The notes under the pieces were generated by a model, which saw only the letters and a program-made list of their open reading frames with translations, searched no databases and was not told the origin of the DNA. A stretch of 64,000 nt of DNA, from NCBI GenBank assembly GCA_947396885.1, contig OX377206.1:16789914-16853913 (forward strand), written 5' to 3'. The position numbers and the translations under genes were made by a program. Shown piece by piece: positions 1 to 11,658 of the stretch. This DNA comes from Heligmosomoides polygyrus polygyrus. Its lineage: Eukaryota > Nematoda > Chromadorea > Rhabditida > Heligmosomidae. Positions within the stretch are counted from its first letter, which is position 1. Every line of letters starts with the position of its first letter.

Positions 1-1162
1 TTCCGTCAGGACGTCGGAGAGCGGTCATCTTGGTCTTGAAGTTGGCGAAGTTCCAGCGGGCATTGCGGATGCTCAACCCTGCCTCTGCTGCTTCAGCCAA
101 CACCTTCTCTCCTTGAGATCTTCCTTTATCGCCGCTCTGCATAGCTTCGCAAGCTCGGACATCAGCTGGTAGTTGCCTGACCCTCGTGCTGCTCCACGCT
201 GGCGTATAAGCTCGAGAGTTTCCGGAGACAGGCGTCTCTTGGTGGTCTTCAAGCTCTCGGCTCCCTTAGGACTATCGTGGAGATGGTGCACGAAGCGGTC
301 GTATTCCTCATCGAAGTTGTCCATGACGGCATCTTCCCAAAGGTCGACAAGAGAAGTGTAGAGGTCCCAGTTGATGGTCGTTCTGGTACTCCTCTTCTTG
401 AACTTCGCGGCCTTCTCTCCTTGACGCAAAAAGCGAAACCTCTCGCGAAGGAGACGGTGGTCCGATCCGTGTAGAACTTGGGACAACGGAGACGTCGGTC
501 TTGCAATACTTGCGATTGAAGATGATGTGGTCGATCTCGTTGTGGAACTGGCCACCGAGGGATTCCCAGGTCCATCGTAGTGAGGGAGGCTTCTGGAACT
601 GTGAGTTTCCATAGATGGTCTTGGTCGACATGATAAACTCAGACAGCCTTTCACCTTGCTCGTTCCACTCTAAACCGTGGGTTCCGATGTGAAGTTCTTC
701 CGGCGACCTTCGCGGTCCGATCTTGGCGTTGAATTCGCCGACGATCACCTTGTAGAAGGTGCGATCTTCTTTATAGAACATCTCCAGCTCCATGTAGAAG
801 GCTTCGACTTCTTCGTCGTCGTCGTCGGATGTTGGGGCATACGCGACGAATACAGTCAAAGGTGGCACGGAGCCACATCGCTTCAGTCGCAGACGTCCGA
901 TTCGGGTTGTCAGGGACTCGTACGAATCGATGTTCATGGCCAAGTGCGTGTTGACGAGGACACCAACGCCGACTACTCCCCTGCTGTCGCATGTTCCGAG
1001 GAACAGTTCTTCTTCGGAGTCGTAGGCGGCGTGTAGGGGGTGGTGTCTTCTCGTCTCGGTCAGTCCTATGACGTCGTACTTGATCTTCCTGGCTTGCATC
1101 ATCAGGTCCTCGACGGATGCTTCCGATGCAAGTGTGAGGGCGTTGTAAGTACAGATCGTCAT
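1..1162 (-). pseudogene. RTE-type non-LTR retrotransposon, endonuclease portion (runs off left edge)
   Basis: Minus-strand coding with an apurinic-type (EEP-fold) endonuclease that would nick target DNA for target-primed reverse transcription. Visible motifs in order: TYNALT, a catalytic Glu in LTETRR, VAYAPTS, GEFNAKIG (canonical GDFNA has Asp here), RWTWES, NEIDHI and GSDHRLL. The frame is broken near 480 (before GSDHRLL) and again near 95-110, where the reading continues as LSIRNARWNF in another frame. The RT domain should lie to the left of base 1. An upstream open stretch to 1423 is probably 5' leader. It is a different subfamily from the copy at 46.1-48.9 kb. Inactive as seen. Confidence 0.85.
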
Positions 1163-1732
1163 CCTAATCCTTCTCAATTTGCGCAGCCTAGTTAGGCACT
1201 GAGATTTTTGGCAGCCTCTCCGTACTCGTCCTTCACATCGCTGCAGAAATCGGGGCTCTTTCGGGGTCAGGGGAATGAGGCCCTTTGGTGCTGCTGTGTT
1301 TGACTTACAACACGGGTAGCTAGTCAGGCTCTGTCGTGCGGGCGAAGAACTCCGGGCAGCCAGCCAGATTGCCCGAAGGGACGGGGCGAGACTTAAGGCG
1401 GCCTCGAATCGCCTTACATGCACTTACAGTCTACCGAGTGCAAGCTTTTGGCTGAGCCGACACAATTACAATCCGCGCAGTCACGGACACATCCACGCAC
1501 ATTGTGCACGTACATGCTGCTCCCACGCACAAGGAACGCGTCGACCCGACACAGCAGGAGCAAGGAGTCCATCCCCTGCATCCCACCTGCGTCTCTGGGC
1601 GGTACACGGTCGCATTTGGTTCGCGTTTAATTCCCCTATCCACCACCCGCGCCACGTGGCCCTGCGACAAGCGGCCCGAGATCCCTCTTAACAGGAGAGC
1701 CCGAAGGCTCTCTATCGAGGGAGATCCGTGGG
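1163..1732. other. Leader of the RTE copy and GC-rich dispersed repeat
   Basis: No gene recognised. 1163-1430 probably belongs to the 5' leader of the adjacent minus-strand RTE copy. The stretch 1630-1690 (CCACCCGCGCCACGTGGCC and neighbours) recurs in altered form near 13940-14010, so it is an interspersed repeat. Confidence 0.45.
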
Positions 1733-1944
1733 ATGAATTGGTAGCACTCGGAAACTTCATGGAGGAGGAGTCGACTACATAAGTCATGGTCGACACTATC
1801 AGACCTCAAGCGGCCTCTTCACAGGATATAGTTTTTCATCTTTATTCTAAGATACTAAAATGTTTTCATCCCTCTTCGGAGTTGTCATCGCTATTAATGA
1901 ACGTCTTGTACTTCGCAGAGTAATTTTCAAAAAAGTTTATTTAG

Positions 1945-2081
1945 GAGTGGTCCGACGCTAATCTCGCAAAACTAATGCTGCTTCCTAAGGAGGAAATCGC
2001 GTTTCGTAAGCGCGTGAGAACCATCCGAGCTGAAATTGCCGCATATGCTGAAAGTCTTGCAGGACGCAAATTAGAACTGGT
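1945..2081 (+). other. Exon-like 137-bp open segment, copy 1
   Basis: Preceded by an acceptor-like TTTATTTAG and followed by the donor GTAAGT. It reads open in frame 0 for 45 codons plus two bases, ending with a helical-looking stretch around FRKRVRTIRAEIAAYAES. The paralogous segment 44293-44429 has exactly the same length, no indels, an open frame and the same donor. I do not recognise the protein. Intron-like flanks are conserved about as well, so coding constraint is not proven; it could be a fragment of a duplicated gene or of a transposon gene. Confidence 0.4.
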
Positions 2082-2337
2082 GTAAGTTTACATAATACTT
2101 TTTGTATGTTTCTCTAAGTTTCCGAATTGCAACAATTAGTGAAAGTAGAAGCTTGAATGCAGGGCTAGAATTATGCTATTCATTGGACGTTTGCGATGAT
2201 AGTTGTCATCGCTATCAATGAACATCTTGTGCTTTGTGAACTCGAGCACATCGTTGTTCTGTCGCCACGTAGTAGAACACACAGATTATTCCAGTACAAC
2301 CCAAACCTTGGGTAATTGAACCGAGAAATCCTACTAT

Positions 2338-2454
<117 letters not shown>

Positions 2455-2599
2455 CCGTCCACCCGTCACCACTGGAGTGGGGCATGGCGTACTGGCGATA
2501 CTCAAAGGTTCAGTTTTCAACGATTATTATATAATAATAATTACATTATTATTGTTTTATTATTTATTCTTTTATTTGATTTTTTGTGTCCTTACTGGT

Positions 2600-2960
2600 A
2601 CCCTTCACTAGTCTCCATTGCTGCCCCTCCCCCCCCCCCCTCCCCTTGACTCGTCCCCTTACTGGACCACTTACTGGACCCACTTTACTGATCTCCATTT
2701 CGCTGCCCCCCCCCTCTACTGGTTCCCCCTTACTGGTTCCACGTCCGCTGGTCCCCTCCCCTATTCGCTCTGCCCCTGCTCGCTGGCCTCCCTTTTTGGT
2801 GGAGCCCCCCCCCCATCTTAACTGGTTCCCCATTACTGCATCCGCCTCTACTGGCCTTCACTTCACTGGTGCCCCAGTACTGATCCCTCTTTCGGTGTCC
2901 ACCCCCCCCCCCCACCTCCATTCCCCCGATTACTTTTCCTCATCCCCCTTAAGGCCCCCG
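2600..2960. repeat. Pyrimidine-rich degenerate minisatellite (ACTGGTCCCC-type)
   Basis: Strongly strand-asymmetric C/T-rich sequence with many variants of TTACTGGTCCCC and long C homopolymers (near 2629, 2707, 2809, 2902). The same motif recurs at 4690-4980, 42960-43070, 63570-63620 and, on the other strand, 42110-42330. Confidence 0.8.
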
Positions 2961-3021
2961 CACACCTATACACCTATACAGCCTTTCCGCTCGCCGCTAT
3001 GTTTGAGGGCTCCAGCACCTA

Positions 3022-3531
3022 ACTCCAACGCGACATCGCGCGCTAGCCGCGTGCGACGTCGCGGCGCTGAAACGCGGACGTGCTCTCGGTCACGCATGGT
3101 TAGCCGCGGAGCACGAAATGTTCTCAATGTTTAAGCTCCCAGACCACATTTCTAACGAGGAACTTACGATCGTACAGAATGTGGTAGGCAACAGTCTGCA
3201 GTAGGACAATTGATCCAAGAATGAATGATAATGATCTTTTTGCGTAGAATTACCATAATCACGGGTAAAAATTGACCGAAGAAGTTATAGATTGCAAATA
3301 CTGACGCTAGATACCATCCACGTGACCAGGATTCCTGTGTAAACTGTCGCTGATCGTCCTGTTGAAACCACATTGATATACCATCTCCAAAAAACGTTGA
3401 AATAAGGCAAAGGCGTACCGCATGTCCATGCAGGAATCGTTTCTAGCCGTCGGAAGCATCGGACCGCGACAACTCGTCCAATTTCGTCGCGCACCGTGCG
3501 CGACGCCAGGGGGTTCGCGCGGCGTTGGAGT
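3022..3531. mobile_element. TA-flanked MITE, copy 1 (510 bp)
   Basis: Ends are ACTCCAACGC and its complement GCGTTGGAGT, flanked on both sides by TA (3020-3021, 3532-3533). This fits a Tc1/mariner-type non-autonomous element. Subterminal sequence is a run of nested GC palindromes around GCGACGTCGCG. A second copy with about 90% identity by eye lies at 56658-57159. There is no transposase frame. Confidence 0.8.
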
Positions 3532-3565
3532 TATGTCTACCCTCGATGATTGAGGATAGGGCATT

Positions 3566-3643
3566 AGGCTATTCTTAACCACAGAGCATAGACGCCGCCG
3601 ACGGCGAACTCTGCGTCCCTGCTCTGTGGTAAAGAATAGGGCC
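3566..3643. repeat. Short inverted repeat (78 bp)
   Basis: Arms TATTCTTAACCACAGAGCA and TGCTCTGTGGTAAAGAATA pair almost perfectly around a GC-rich loop (ACGCCGCCGACGGC). It may be a MITE remnant or a cruciform-forming site; no function can be assigned. Confidence 0.7.
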
Positions 3644-4010
3644 ACGCTCCGGATTTGACGCGCCGCTGCGCGTCAGAAAGGGGAGCATCAGCGACGCGCG
3701 GCCACGAGCTTCTTCTAACTACGGCCCGTTCGTCGAGGATGGCGAAGGATTGGGTCCATTAGTCATTGGAGAACGAAAACAACAGAAAGGATTCCTCCGG
3801 TTGAGCAGCGGAATGCAGCTCGCTAATGTTAGTCGTGGGTTTCCTGTGAGAAGCTACGAATCCTTTCTTAAGGTTGGAGTCGACTGCTCAAACTACGATT
3901 GGTGAGTGTAGTATTGAGTCGAGTCGAATCCCTGCAATGCAAGTGGCACTAAATGATCCTTTATTTTGCAACATGCGCTTCTCCAAAATTCAAATTGCTG
4001 GACGGTGCTC
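3644..4010. other. No gene recognised
   Basis: Intergenic sequence. I see only a short GC palindrome near 3656-3678 (GACGCGCCGCTGCGCGTC) and no open frame of interest. Confidence 0.4.
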
Positions 4011-4014
4011 ATGG

Positions 4015-4500
4015 TTGAGAATCAGTTAGAAACCTCTCTCGTATGGCCATTCCGGGGTCATTGTTCACTAAAAATATCTTTATCAGTAGTTTAATAGATA
4101 AAGAGTCAGAGTAGGGGTGACTAAGGCCATGGTCATCGATTTCGCCCAAGCTCCACTGTAATCCAAAAATGGATGCTAGATTCGTGGTCAGCACTGCAAA
4201 GAACCCCCTATGCGAAGATTGGGCGAAGTCGGTGATTATTACCTCGACAGCCTTAGTCACTCGAGCCTACCATAACCTACCGTAAGCGGTCGAATTTTCA
4301 AAAACAGATGTAAGATTCGTGGTCAGCCCTCTAAATAACTCCCTCCTGGGCGAAGTGGGGTCGAAAATTTTTTGACATTTCTTCAACCTCCTGAATGTTC
4401 TACAATAGTACCATAATTTTACTACACCCTTTTTGTTCTGTTGATTGAGGAACCAAAACAAAAAGGACATAGCAAAATGTTTCATCCCGTGTGAAATCTT
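4015..4500. repeat. Dispersed repeat family (relatives at 15290-15470 and 16190-16510)
   Basis: Contains two internal rounds of a motif around ATTCGTGGTCAGC, TTTCAAAAACAGATG and GGGCGAAG. The same ordered motifs recur near 15290-15470 and 16190-16510. No coding frame. Confidence 0.55.
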
Positions 4501-5345
4501 CCACTCCACACCGAGTCTGCCGCAGCTGATCGCCGCGCCGCGCCCTTCCTTCCAGCGCGCGATTCACCGAATACCGTATCCCGAAATTCCGTCAAATGTG
4601 GTGTTTGAGGCGGCGGGTATAAAAGCGATGCGGTGCCGCTGGGCGGCGCGAAAAAATTGAACCATCACGCCGCGCCGCGCGGCAGCGCGACTATAAAAGG
4701 CGCCCTACTGGTCCCCTCTTCAATGGTCCCTTTTTTACATCCCCCTTACTGGTCCCACTTTTACTGATCCCTCCTCAGTGGTCGCCCTTTACCGATTCCC
4801 CTTCACTGCCCCTACCCACCCCCCCCCCCCTTATTGGTCCACCTTCACTGGTTACCCTGGCCACTCCTTAACCGATCCTACCCCCTTTACAGGACCTCCT
4901 TCATTTGTCCTCCATTATTGCTCCCACCTTCACTGGGCCTCCCTTTAGTGGTCCCCTCTTAATGGTCTTCCTTTCCGAGCTCCTCTTCACTGATCACCCA
5001 TCGGTAACACATCTTCTGAGCCCGAACACCCACTGCGCGACATCGGTGACACCTCTTCTGAACCCAGACACCCCTTGCGCGACATTGGTAGCACGTCTTC
5101 TGAACCCGGGCATCCATTGCGCTACATGGGCGACACGTCTTTTGAACCCGGACACCTGTTAAACGCCGTCGGTGAGATGTCTTCTCAACCCGACGCCCTT
5201 TGCGCCACAATGGCGACACATCTTCTGACGTTCACGACACGACGTGGATGACACCTGTTGCTGGACCTCTATGAAAGAATAGACGTAGGGACGGACAAAC
5301 GGGCGGACAGACACAACCGCCCACTTTTTTATATATAGTAGGATG
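4501..5345. repeat. GC-rich imperfect palindrome and two minisatellites
   Basis: 4600-4700 is a GC-rich imperfect palindrome flanked by TATAAAAG-like boxes. 4690-4980 is the ACTGGTCCC-type minisatellite. 4981-5245 is a second minisatellite with a unit of roughly 40-50 bp containing GACACGTCTTCTGAACCC. The second array recurs inside the 5' LTR at 5640-5875 and in variant forms near 43375, 57540 and 63540. Confidence 0.7.
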
Positions 5346-5590
5346 ATGATCTTCTGAATATTTCATAGCATTCAAAACTGTTAGATATTTTCAGCATGGC
5401 GTCACTATATAGGCGGAACAATTAAATGTAGATTTCAAGTTGGTGGGCTCAATATTTTCTGAGTAATAATTGATATAGAATTTAGAATAGCAGCCTTTCT
5501 TCGTGCTCTTTTCTAACTTGCCACATTCGACGTGGTTAGGGTGTTCTTTCTGTAGAAACCATGACATAGACGGCAGCTTGAGGATGAAAG
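5346..5590 (+). repeat. Left flank of the gypsy insertion: dispersed repeat with paralog at 44890-45132
   Basis: From ATATTTCATAGCATTCAAAA to GAGGATGAAAG this aligns with 44900-45132. The homology resumes immediately right of the LTR element (10289 on), so the gypsy element sits inside a repeat whose empty version is present at about 45.1 kb. Confidence 0.8.
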
Positions 5591-5977
5591 TGTTGGATCC
5601 TTGACCCTGTGCTTCACTGGTTGACTGCCCGGGTAGCCTGCATGGGCGACACGTCTTTTGAACCTCGGACACCCCTTGCGCGACATCAGCGACACGTCTT
5701 TTCAACCCAATAGAGCTTTGCGCGACATCGGTGACACCTCTTCCGAACCCAGACACCCATTAGGCGACATGGGCGACGCGCCTTTTGAAACCGGACACCT
5801 GTTAAACGCCGTCGGTGAGATGTCTTCCCAACCCCGACGCCCTTTGCGCCACATTGGCGACACATTTTCTGACAACCCACCCGCCGTTCAGATACAGCTC
5901 GACCTTATACTACCTCATCTGGACCGCCACTTTTTCCTTGTATATATTCTTCGCCTCCGGTCTCCGACGACACAACA
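5591..5977 (+). repeat. 5' LTR with internal minisatellite insertion
   Basis: 387 bp against 178 bp for the 3' LTR. The first ~45 and last ~95 bases match the 3' LTR (for example CTCATCTGGACC and CGGTCTCCGACG). The middle, 5640-5875, is the GACACGTCTTTTGAACCC minisatellite, which also occurs upstream at 4981-5245 in nearly the same order of variants. Confidence 0.85.
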
Positions 5978-6009
5978 CTGGCGATCAGGATGTTCGAGGA
6001 CTCTCAAAG

Positions 6010-6760
6010 ATGGTCCCTCTTTCCGCTCTCCTGCAAGCCGTTCAGAAGCAGCTCGACCTTCAATCACGCCGCATGGACGAACAAGGAGCCACCATGAAGA
6101 TCATGGAGAGGCTGTCCGCCTTGTATGTTGTCAGGAGCACGCTCGTTATCAAGGACAAGCATGCAATCTTCGACTCGCTCCACTGTCGAATTGAAAATTC
6201 TGCTACGATCCTGAATGAGGACGCACTTTTGACCTCTGACTCAAGCGGTACCAGGACCTGTTTGACAATGAGAGCGACGAGCTTGACGAAAAGGGCGAAA
6301 CATGACTACTCGTTTCCTGCCTATACGAGGACTGCCACCAAAGACTGACTACAGCTACCTCACCCAAGCAGTCATCAGAGCTATCGTGGAGCGAAATCCT
6401 GGAAGTGATGGAACGTCAGTTTGGATCCGCCAAGACGCTATTCCGTCGACGCTTCGAATGCTTCAAGATGAGGTACGAAGGCCAGGAGTTTAACAACTAC
6501 GAACTTCTGATAAAGACGAAGTGGGCCAATGCCAAACTGAACGCCATGGACTTCGACAGCCTTCAATGTCTGGTCTACGCTGCTAGATTCCAAGGGCCCG
6601 AATTCGCTGATTACCATACTCATTTTCTGAGGAAGCTGGACCAATCCGAGAAGGACACGCTGAAGGACTTCACTGCAGAATGTCAGCTGATCAGATCATA
6701 CAAGGAGGACTCTCAAATGCTTGAAGGCGATCCGCCAGTCAACCTCATTCTCCGCAAGAG
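6010..6760 (+). pseudogene. gag-like region of the gypsy element
   Basis: Starts at an ATG (MVPLSALLQAVQKQLDLQS) soon after the LTR and primer site. A second segment in another frame (6405 on) carries helical capsid-like sequence with FRRRFECFKMRYEGQEF and FTAECQLIRSYKEDSQML. It is split by at least two frameshifts. No zinc knuckle was seen. Confidence 0.65.
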
Positions 6761-6944
6761 GACTTTTCAACGCAAAAAGAAACATGTGCAGAGAAATGAG
6801 CCACACGCAATCCGATATTTATCTGACCCGAAGGAACCAAAGCAGCGAAGTGGATCGACTATCCGCTACTGCCGCAACCGTCAGGTCAACAACGTCGTAG
6901 CCGCCCTCATAAGGAATGATCACCCCCATCTAGACGTATTCATA

Positions 6945-9830
6945 AATTCAATCGAGCTTCTACTCGACACTGGCGCGGAAATTACCATTATCTCCTAGTC
7001 TGAATGGGATAGGTGTAACCGGATTTGCCGCCAATGGAACTCCACTCAAAATTCGAGGATGCTTCGAAGCTGACTTTAGCGTCAGCAGCGCATCTGGAGG
7101 ACTATGCCCTGGTCGTGGAACCTGCCTTGTAACTGACGACGACTGCAACGTTCTCGGAATGCCATGGATGAAACAACTGCACGATCTCTATAAAGCCGTC
7201 AGGAATTACCATATTCATGGACAAACATCGTAGACCACGTCTCTGCCTCCCGAAATGCAGTTGTTGAGAAACTAAAGGTAAGGTTTACACCAGTCTTCAA
7301 ATTTGACCTTGGACGATATACCAGAACAAAGACAACGCTGAAACTGAGAGCTAATGCCTCACTGGAGTTTAGAAAGAAACTTCCTGTAGCGTACGCTAAC
7401 GTCGCCGTTTTGGACAAGGGAATCGACCATCTACTCGCGGAAGACGTGCTCTCCCCTGTCACTTATTTCAAGTGGGCTGCACCAATCGTCGTAGTGGAAA
7501 AGGGCAATGGAGCTATTCGCCTATGCGCCGACTATTCGACTGGCCTTAACGACGTGATGATGTTGCACCAGCACCCGCTGCCCACGCCCGAAGACGTATT
7601 CACGAAACTCAGTGGCGGAACGGGGTTCACACAAATCGACTTTGCGGATGCCTGCCTGCAAGTGGAGGTAGACGACGTTTCGAAGAAACTTCTCACGATA
7701 AACACGTACAGATGACTGTTTAGCTATAATCGTTTACCCTTCGGAGACAAGTCTTTTCCTGGCATCAACCAGCTGATCATGGACTCCATGATTGCTAGAC
7801 TAGACGGATGTGCCGCTTTCGTAGACGACGTAATCGTCATTGGCCGTACAATAGAGTAGACGACGAATAGAGGAGCACACAGCCAACCTGGGGGCGGATT
7901 CATCAACAATTAAACCCGTGGGTATGCGGGGTATAAGGGATAGAGATAAGGCAAGAGTCAGAGACGCAGGCTTCATCGTGGGTATCTCTACCCCTATACC
8001 CAAGGGTTAGTGGTTGATGAATCTGGCCCTTGGAAGCACTTTTCGAAAGAATTTATCAATTTGGTTCCCGCGTCAGCATCGAGAAGTGCATCTTTCTGAT
8101 GCCACAAATACGTTATGGAGGAAATATCATGGAGGACGGACGAACCCGGAGGAGCAGGATCCGAATGAATGGACGTCATCCGGATCCTGCTAAAACAGGA
8201 GCCATCAAGAAGATGCCCCACTCAAGGGCATCGGACAGGTGCGTTCATTCCTAGAATTGCTCAACTATTACGGGGCCTTTGTTTAGGAAATGCGTCAACT
8301 TCGAGAACCCTTGGTCAAACTACTCAAGAAGGACGTGCCGTTCAATTGGTCAACCGAATGTCAACAAGCCTTCGATCGTGCCAAAGAAGTGCCAACCTGT
8401 TGCTCACCCACTAAGACTCCTCCAGGAAGATAGTAGTGGCGGCCGATGCTTCGGAATATGGCGTAGGAGCAGTAATATCTGAGATGGGACGGAAAAGACG
8501 ATCTACCACGCATGCCGCACCCTTACAACTACGGAGAAAAAGTACGGTCAAGTGGAGAAAAAAGGCTTGGCCCAAGTCTTCGCTGTGAGGAAGTTTCATG
8601 GCTACTACCACAGACGTCATTTCAAGCTGTTGACCGACCACAAGCCGCTTCTAGCAGTTTACGGTAGCAGAAAGGGCATTCCTTTCTACGCAGCATATCG
8701 TCTCCAGCGTTGTTCCTTGACCTTACTCAACTACGTTTTCATAATTGAGCATCGCACCACAAACGGCTTCGGACAAGCCGACGCGTTATCCCGTCTAATT
8801 GCTGATCATCAGCATGAATCGAGGATGTCGTCATTGCCGAAGTCAACGTTTACGTCGTCAATTTGTTTACCAAAGTTCACTATGCTACCACTCACAGCGG
8901 ATACTATAGCCGAAGAGATGCTCAAGTATGCTGTATTAAAAGAAGACCTACAACGCGTTCAAACCGGAAAGTGAAGAAGGAAGCCGAAGGATCCTACACT
9001 TCGCTTCAATCCGATGTCTTACAATTCCTCGACGCACAGTGGATGTCTGATGTTTGAAGACCGTATCGTGATCCCTTATAGCATAAAAGCTGCTGTTCTT
9101 ACGGACCTCCACGATGGCCATCCGGGAATGTCGAGGACGAAAATGCTAGCCAGAGATTACTGCTACTGGTCGAATATCAATAAGGATACCGAAGACAAAG
9201 TGAATTCCTGCATCTTTTGCCAGGGAAATGCTAAAAGCAGAGCAGAAAATGAGCCTTGGACACGCATTTACGCCGACCTTGCTGGACCCATCAACGGACG
9301 CATGTGTTTTGTCATCGTAGATGCTAAATGAACAGAGATTATCGATATGTCGTCTACGACATCTGCCGCAACTTTCAAGGAACTTCTCCGCCTCTTTTCA
9401 CAGCTTGGATACCCGCCTACTCTCGTGACAGACAACGGAACACAGTCTACGTCGACATAATTCAGCGACTTCTGCGTTCGGAAAGGTATAAACACGTTCG
9501 GCCACAGCCTTCGAAGGGAGGGAACGACTCTAGATGCCTTGCACACGCTCCTATCCAACTACCGTCGAACGCTATATCCCACTTTGTTTGGAAGGTCTCC
9601 AGCTGAGGCCTTTCTTGGCATACGTTTACACTATAAGCTCACGCTGATGAAGCCTGCGGAGACACCACGGAACCAAGAACAGTTCAACAATCATCAGGAG
9701 CACGCCAGAAGAACTTCGAGCCAGATGATCTTGTGTGGATCCGCGACTATCGAGCTGGATACCCGAGATAGACTCGGGGAAGTGTGAAGTCTCTTGGACG
9801 ATGTCTCTATGACGTCCAAGTTGAAGGACA
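6945..9830 (+). pseudogene. pol of the gypsy element: protease, RT, RNase H, integrase
   Basis: The protease motif LLDTGAEITIIS lies at about 6958-6997. RT blocks include APIVVVEKGNGAIRLCADYS, HPLPTPEDVF, FTQIDFADA, and FVDDVIVIG in place of the usual Y(V/L)DD box near 7825. A 139-bp MITE (7892-8030) interrupts the thumb side. RNase H shows VVAADASEYG, KGLAQVFAVRKFHGY, LLTDHKPLLAVYG and GQADALSRL. Integrase shows an HHCC-like segment (HDGHPGMSRTKML, CIFCQG) and a TDNGT core. There are stops at 6998, 7715 and 9329 and several frame changes. Confidence 0.85.
7892..8030. mobile_element. 139-bp MITE inserted in gypsy RT
   Basis: Inverted ends share GATTCATCAAC (left GGGCGGATTCATC, right complement AGGGCCAGATTCATC), with GGGTAT and GAGATA further in. 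TGG on both sides (7889-7891, 8031-8033) looks like a 3-bp target duplication. Removing the insert restores the reading across AACCTG|GAAGCA (NLEALFERI). Confidence 0.75.
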
Positions 9831-10100
9831 ACTTTGAAGACGGCAAGCAAATCAGCGGCTACCCATAACTCCTGGCACGCATCCTGCCGACAGAGCAACG
9901 CTCACGGATCAACTCGAGTTGCCATTACTACGTTGCATAAACGACAGGACGCCTACGCAGGATCTGGATGCTGAATGGACCAGGATGTACTCTCGATGCA
10001 AACTTTCGTTTCCGCTCCTCAGCAACTGCGGATCGGATACCCTCCGGATCGGCTGCAGGTCAACTCTAAGAAGAAAACTTGCACCTCTAGTGTTTCTCTT

Positions 10101-10110
10101 AGGAGGGAGA
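10101..10110 (+). promoter_or_regulatory. Polypurine tract of the gypsy element
   Basis: AGGAGGGAGA sits directly before the 3' LTR, the expected plus-strand primer position for LTR retrotransposons. Confidence 0.75.
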
Positions 10111-10288
10111 TGTTGGATCCTTGACCCTGCGCTTGACTACTCGGGTGGTGTAAAGATCCTGCACTACCTGATCTGGACCACCCCTTTTTCCATGTATATA
10201 AACCGGCCCTTATCCTCATATTGTTGTGTGTGGTATTCGTTCTAATAAACTGTTCTGTTCTTCGCACCCGGTCTCCGACGGCACAACA
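10111..10288 (+). repeat. 3' LTR (178 bp)
   Basis: Begins TGTTGGATCC and ends CACAACA. It contains a TATATAAA-like box near 10195 and an AATAAA-type signal (TAATAAACTG) near 10242, plausible promoter and polyadenylation elements of the LTR. Confidence 0.88.
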
Positions 10289-10295
10289 AAAAGTT

Positions 10296-11655
10296 ATTAC
10301 TACGGCGAAGTCGTTCAGAAGCCGCCAGTGCGGTCGACAAGCCGCTCTGATGGCTGGTTATCAAACTATTGCCCAGCCGACGAGTCGCTCCTGGCGCGAA
10401 GTATGAACAGACCCTTAAAGAGGAATTCCATTGCATTGCAACAATCTGCAATACGACCTTGTTGCGTAGACCTGCGTCTAACTGATGCAGTTGCGTCCTA
10501 GCAGGGTCCATCACGCTTCATCACTTGTCAAGTTAGGAAGTGAACCTAGTTCAATTGAAGTGAAGTATCACACATCATTCGTCTACAGCATTCGACTTAC
10601 TAAGTTGGTTTTATTTCGGAAGTGAACCTAGATGAGTGGGAACGAAGCATCACACATCATTTGTCTCCAGAATTCGACCTTCTGAGGGGTATTTAGTTTG
10701 GAAGTGAATTTAGAAGAGTGGAAACGAAGCATCACACATCATTTGTCCCCAGAATTCGACTTCCTAAGTGGTTTTTAGCTTTAAAGTGAATCACCTGCAA
10801 CGTATTCGCAGAGCTAACACGTCACGTCATCAATAAAAAACTGCATGTCCGAAATCTGTGGTGCACAATGCAGATGGATTCCACCTTCTGCTAAGCAAGG
10901 AGCCTTTCCTCTAATGTGTGTACGAGGTTGAACTGCAATGTTACCACCACGAGCATGTTAGAGTCATTTCGTAGTCAAACTTCAGTAGAAGAAGTTCAAC
11001 TGTGAAGCAATAATCAATTTATAACAGAACCGCAGCTGCGAACTCCCATGAGCGACGAGAGCAGTTTCCACACGAGCAGCATGGATGCACCACACCCTAG
11101 AGTCCTTTTGGTTCTGCGCTCGCTAGATAACACGACATGCACATTACTCCACGAGCACACTACGTGTGAAAACATTTATGTAAAATGCCTCATTTCAGAG
11201 CATCTAGGGTCATTTTCTGGATAAATCCATACTGAAGAAGTCAAAACCTTATCATGGAAACAAAACAGTGCCAGTAAGGCTAAACAAACGATGCGTGATG
11301 CTTCGTTTCGATTCACCTAGGTTCACTTCCTAATTAAAAATCACTTAAGAAGTCAAATTCTGGAGACAAATGATGTTTAATGCTTCGTTTCGATTCATCT
11401 AGGTGTACTTCCTGACTAACTTGACAAATGATGAAGCGTGAGGGACTCAGAGAGGACGCAACTGCATCAGCCACACGCAAATCTACGCATAAGGCCGTGT
11501 TGCAGATTGTTGCAATGTAGTGGAATTCCTTTTTATGGGCCTGTTCATAATTCGCGACCGGAGCGACTCGTCGGGCGGGTAAATCAAACGTATCGATTTT
11601 TGCTGAGCGACCGCTCGATACCATACGGTTTGCACGGCGAAGTATGAACAGGCCC
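10296..11655. mobile_element. Foldback element with long inverted arms and subterminal tandem repeats
   Basis: The left arm (about 10370-10770) is the inverted match of 11280-11590: the strings TTGCAACAATCTGCAA, GATGCAGTTGCGTCC and CTTCATCA recur in reverse complement. Terminal motifs resemble GGGCCTGTTCATACTTCGC. The left arm carries about three rounds of a ~92-bp unit (GAAGTGAACCTAGATGAG, GAAGCATCACACATC). The central 10800-11270 shows no transposase. Exact ends are uncertain. Confidence 0.65.
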
Positions 11656-11658
11656 TAA

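Larger units (their letters stand above)
5591..10288 (+). mobile_element. Ty3/gypsy-type LTR retrotransposon, decayed
   Basis: Both LTRs begin TGTTGGATCCTTGACCCTG and end in CACAACA, giving the TGTTG/CAACA terminal inverted repeat. A purine tract AGGAGGGAGA (10101-10110) precedes the 3' LTR, and a TGG-start primer-binding-site candidate lies at 5979. Order of domains is gag, protease, RT, RNase H, integrase, which is the Ty3/gypsy order. Flanks GAAAG and AAAAG look like a 5-bp target duplication with one change. Many stops and frameshifts, plus a 139-bp MITE in the RT, make it inactive. Confidence 0.9.

Noticed and set aside
5658..6348. Two long overlapping open frames
   Set aside because: They read minisatellite and LTR sequence; the gag-like start at 6010 is in a different context and only part of this is real.
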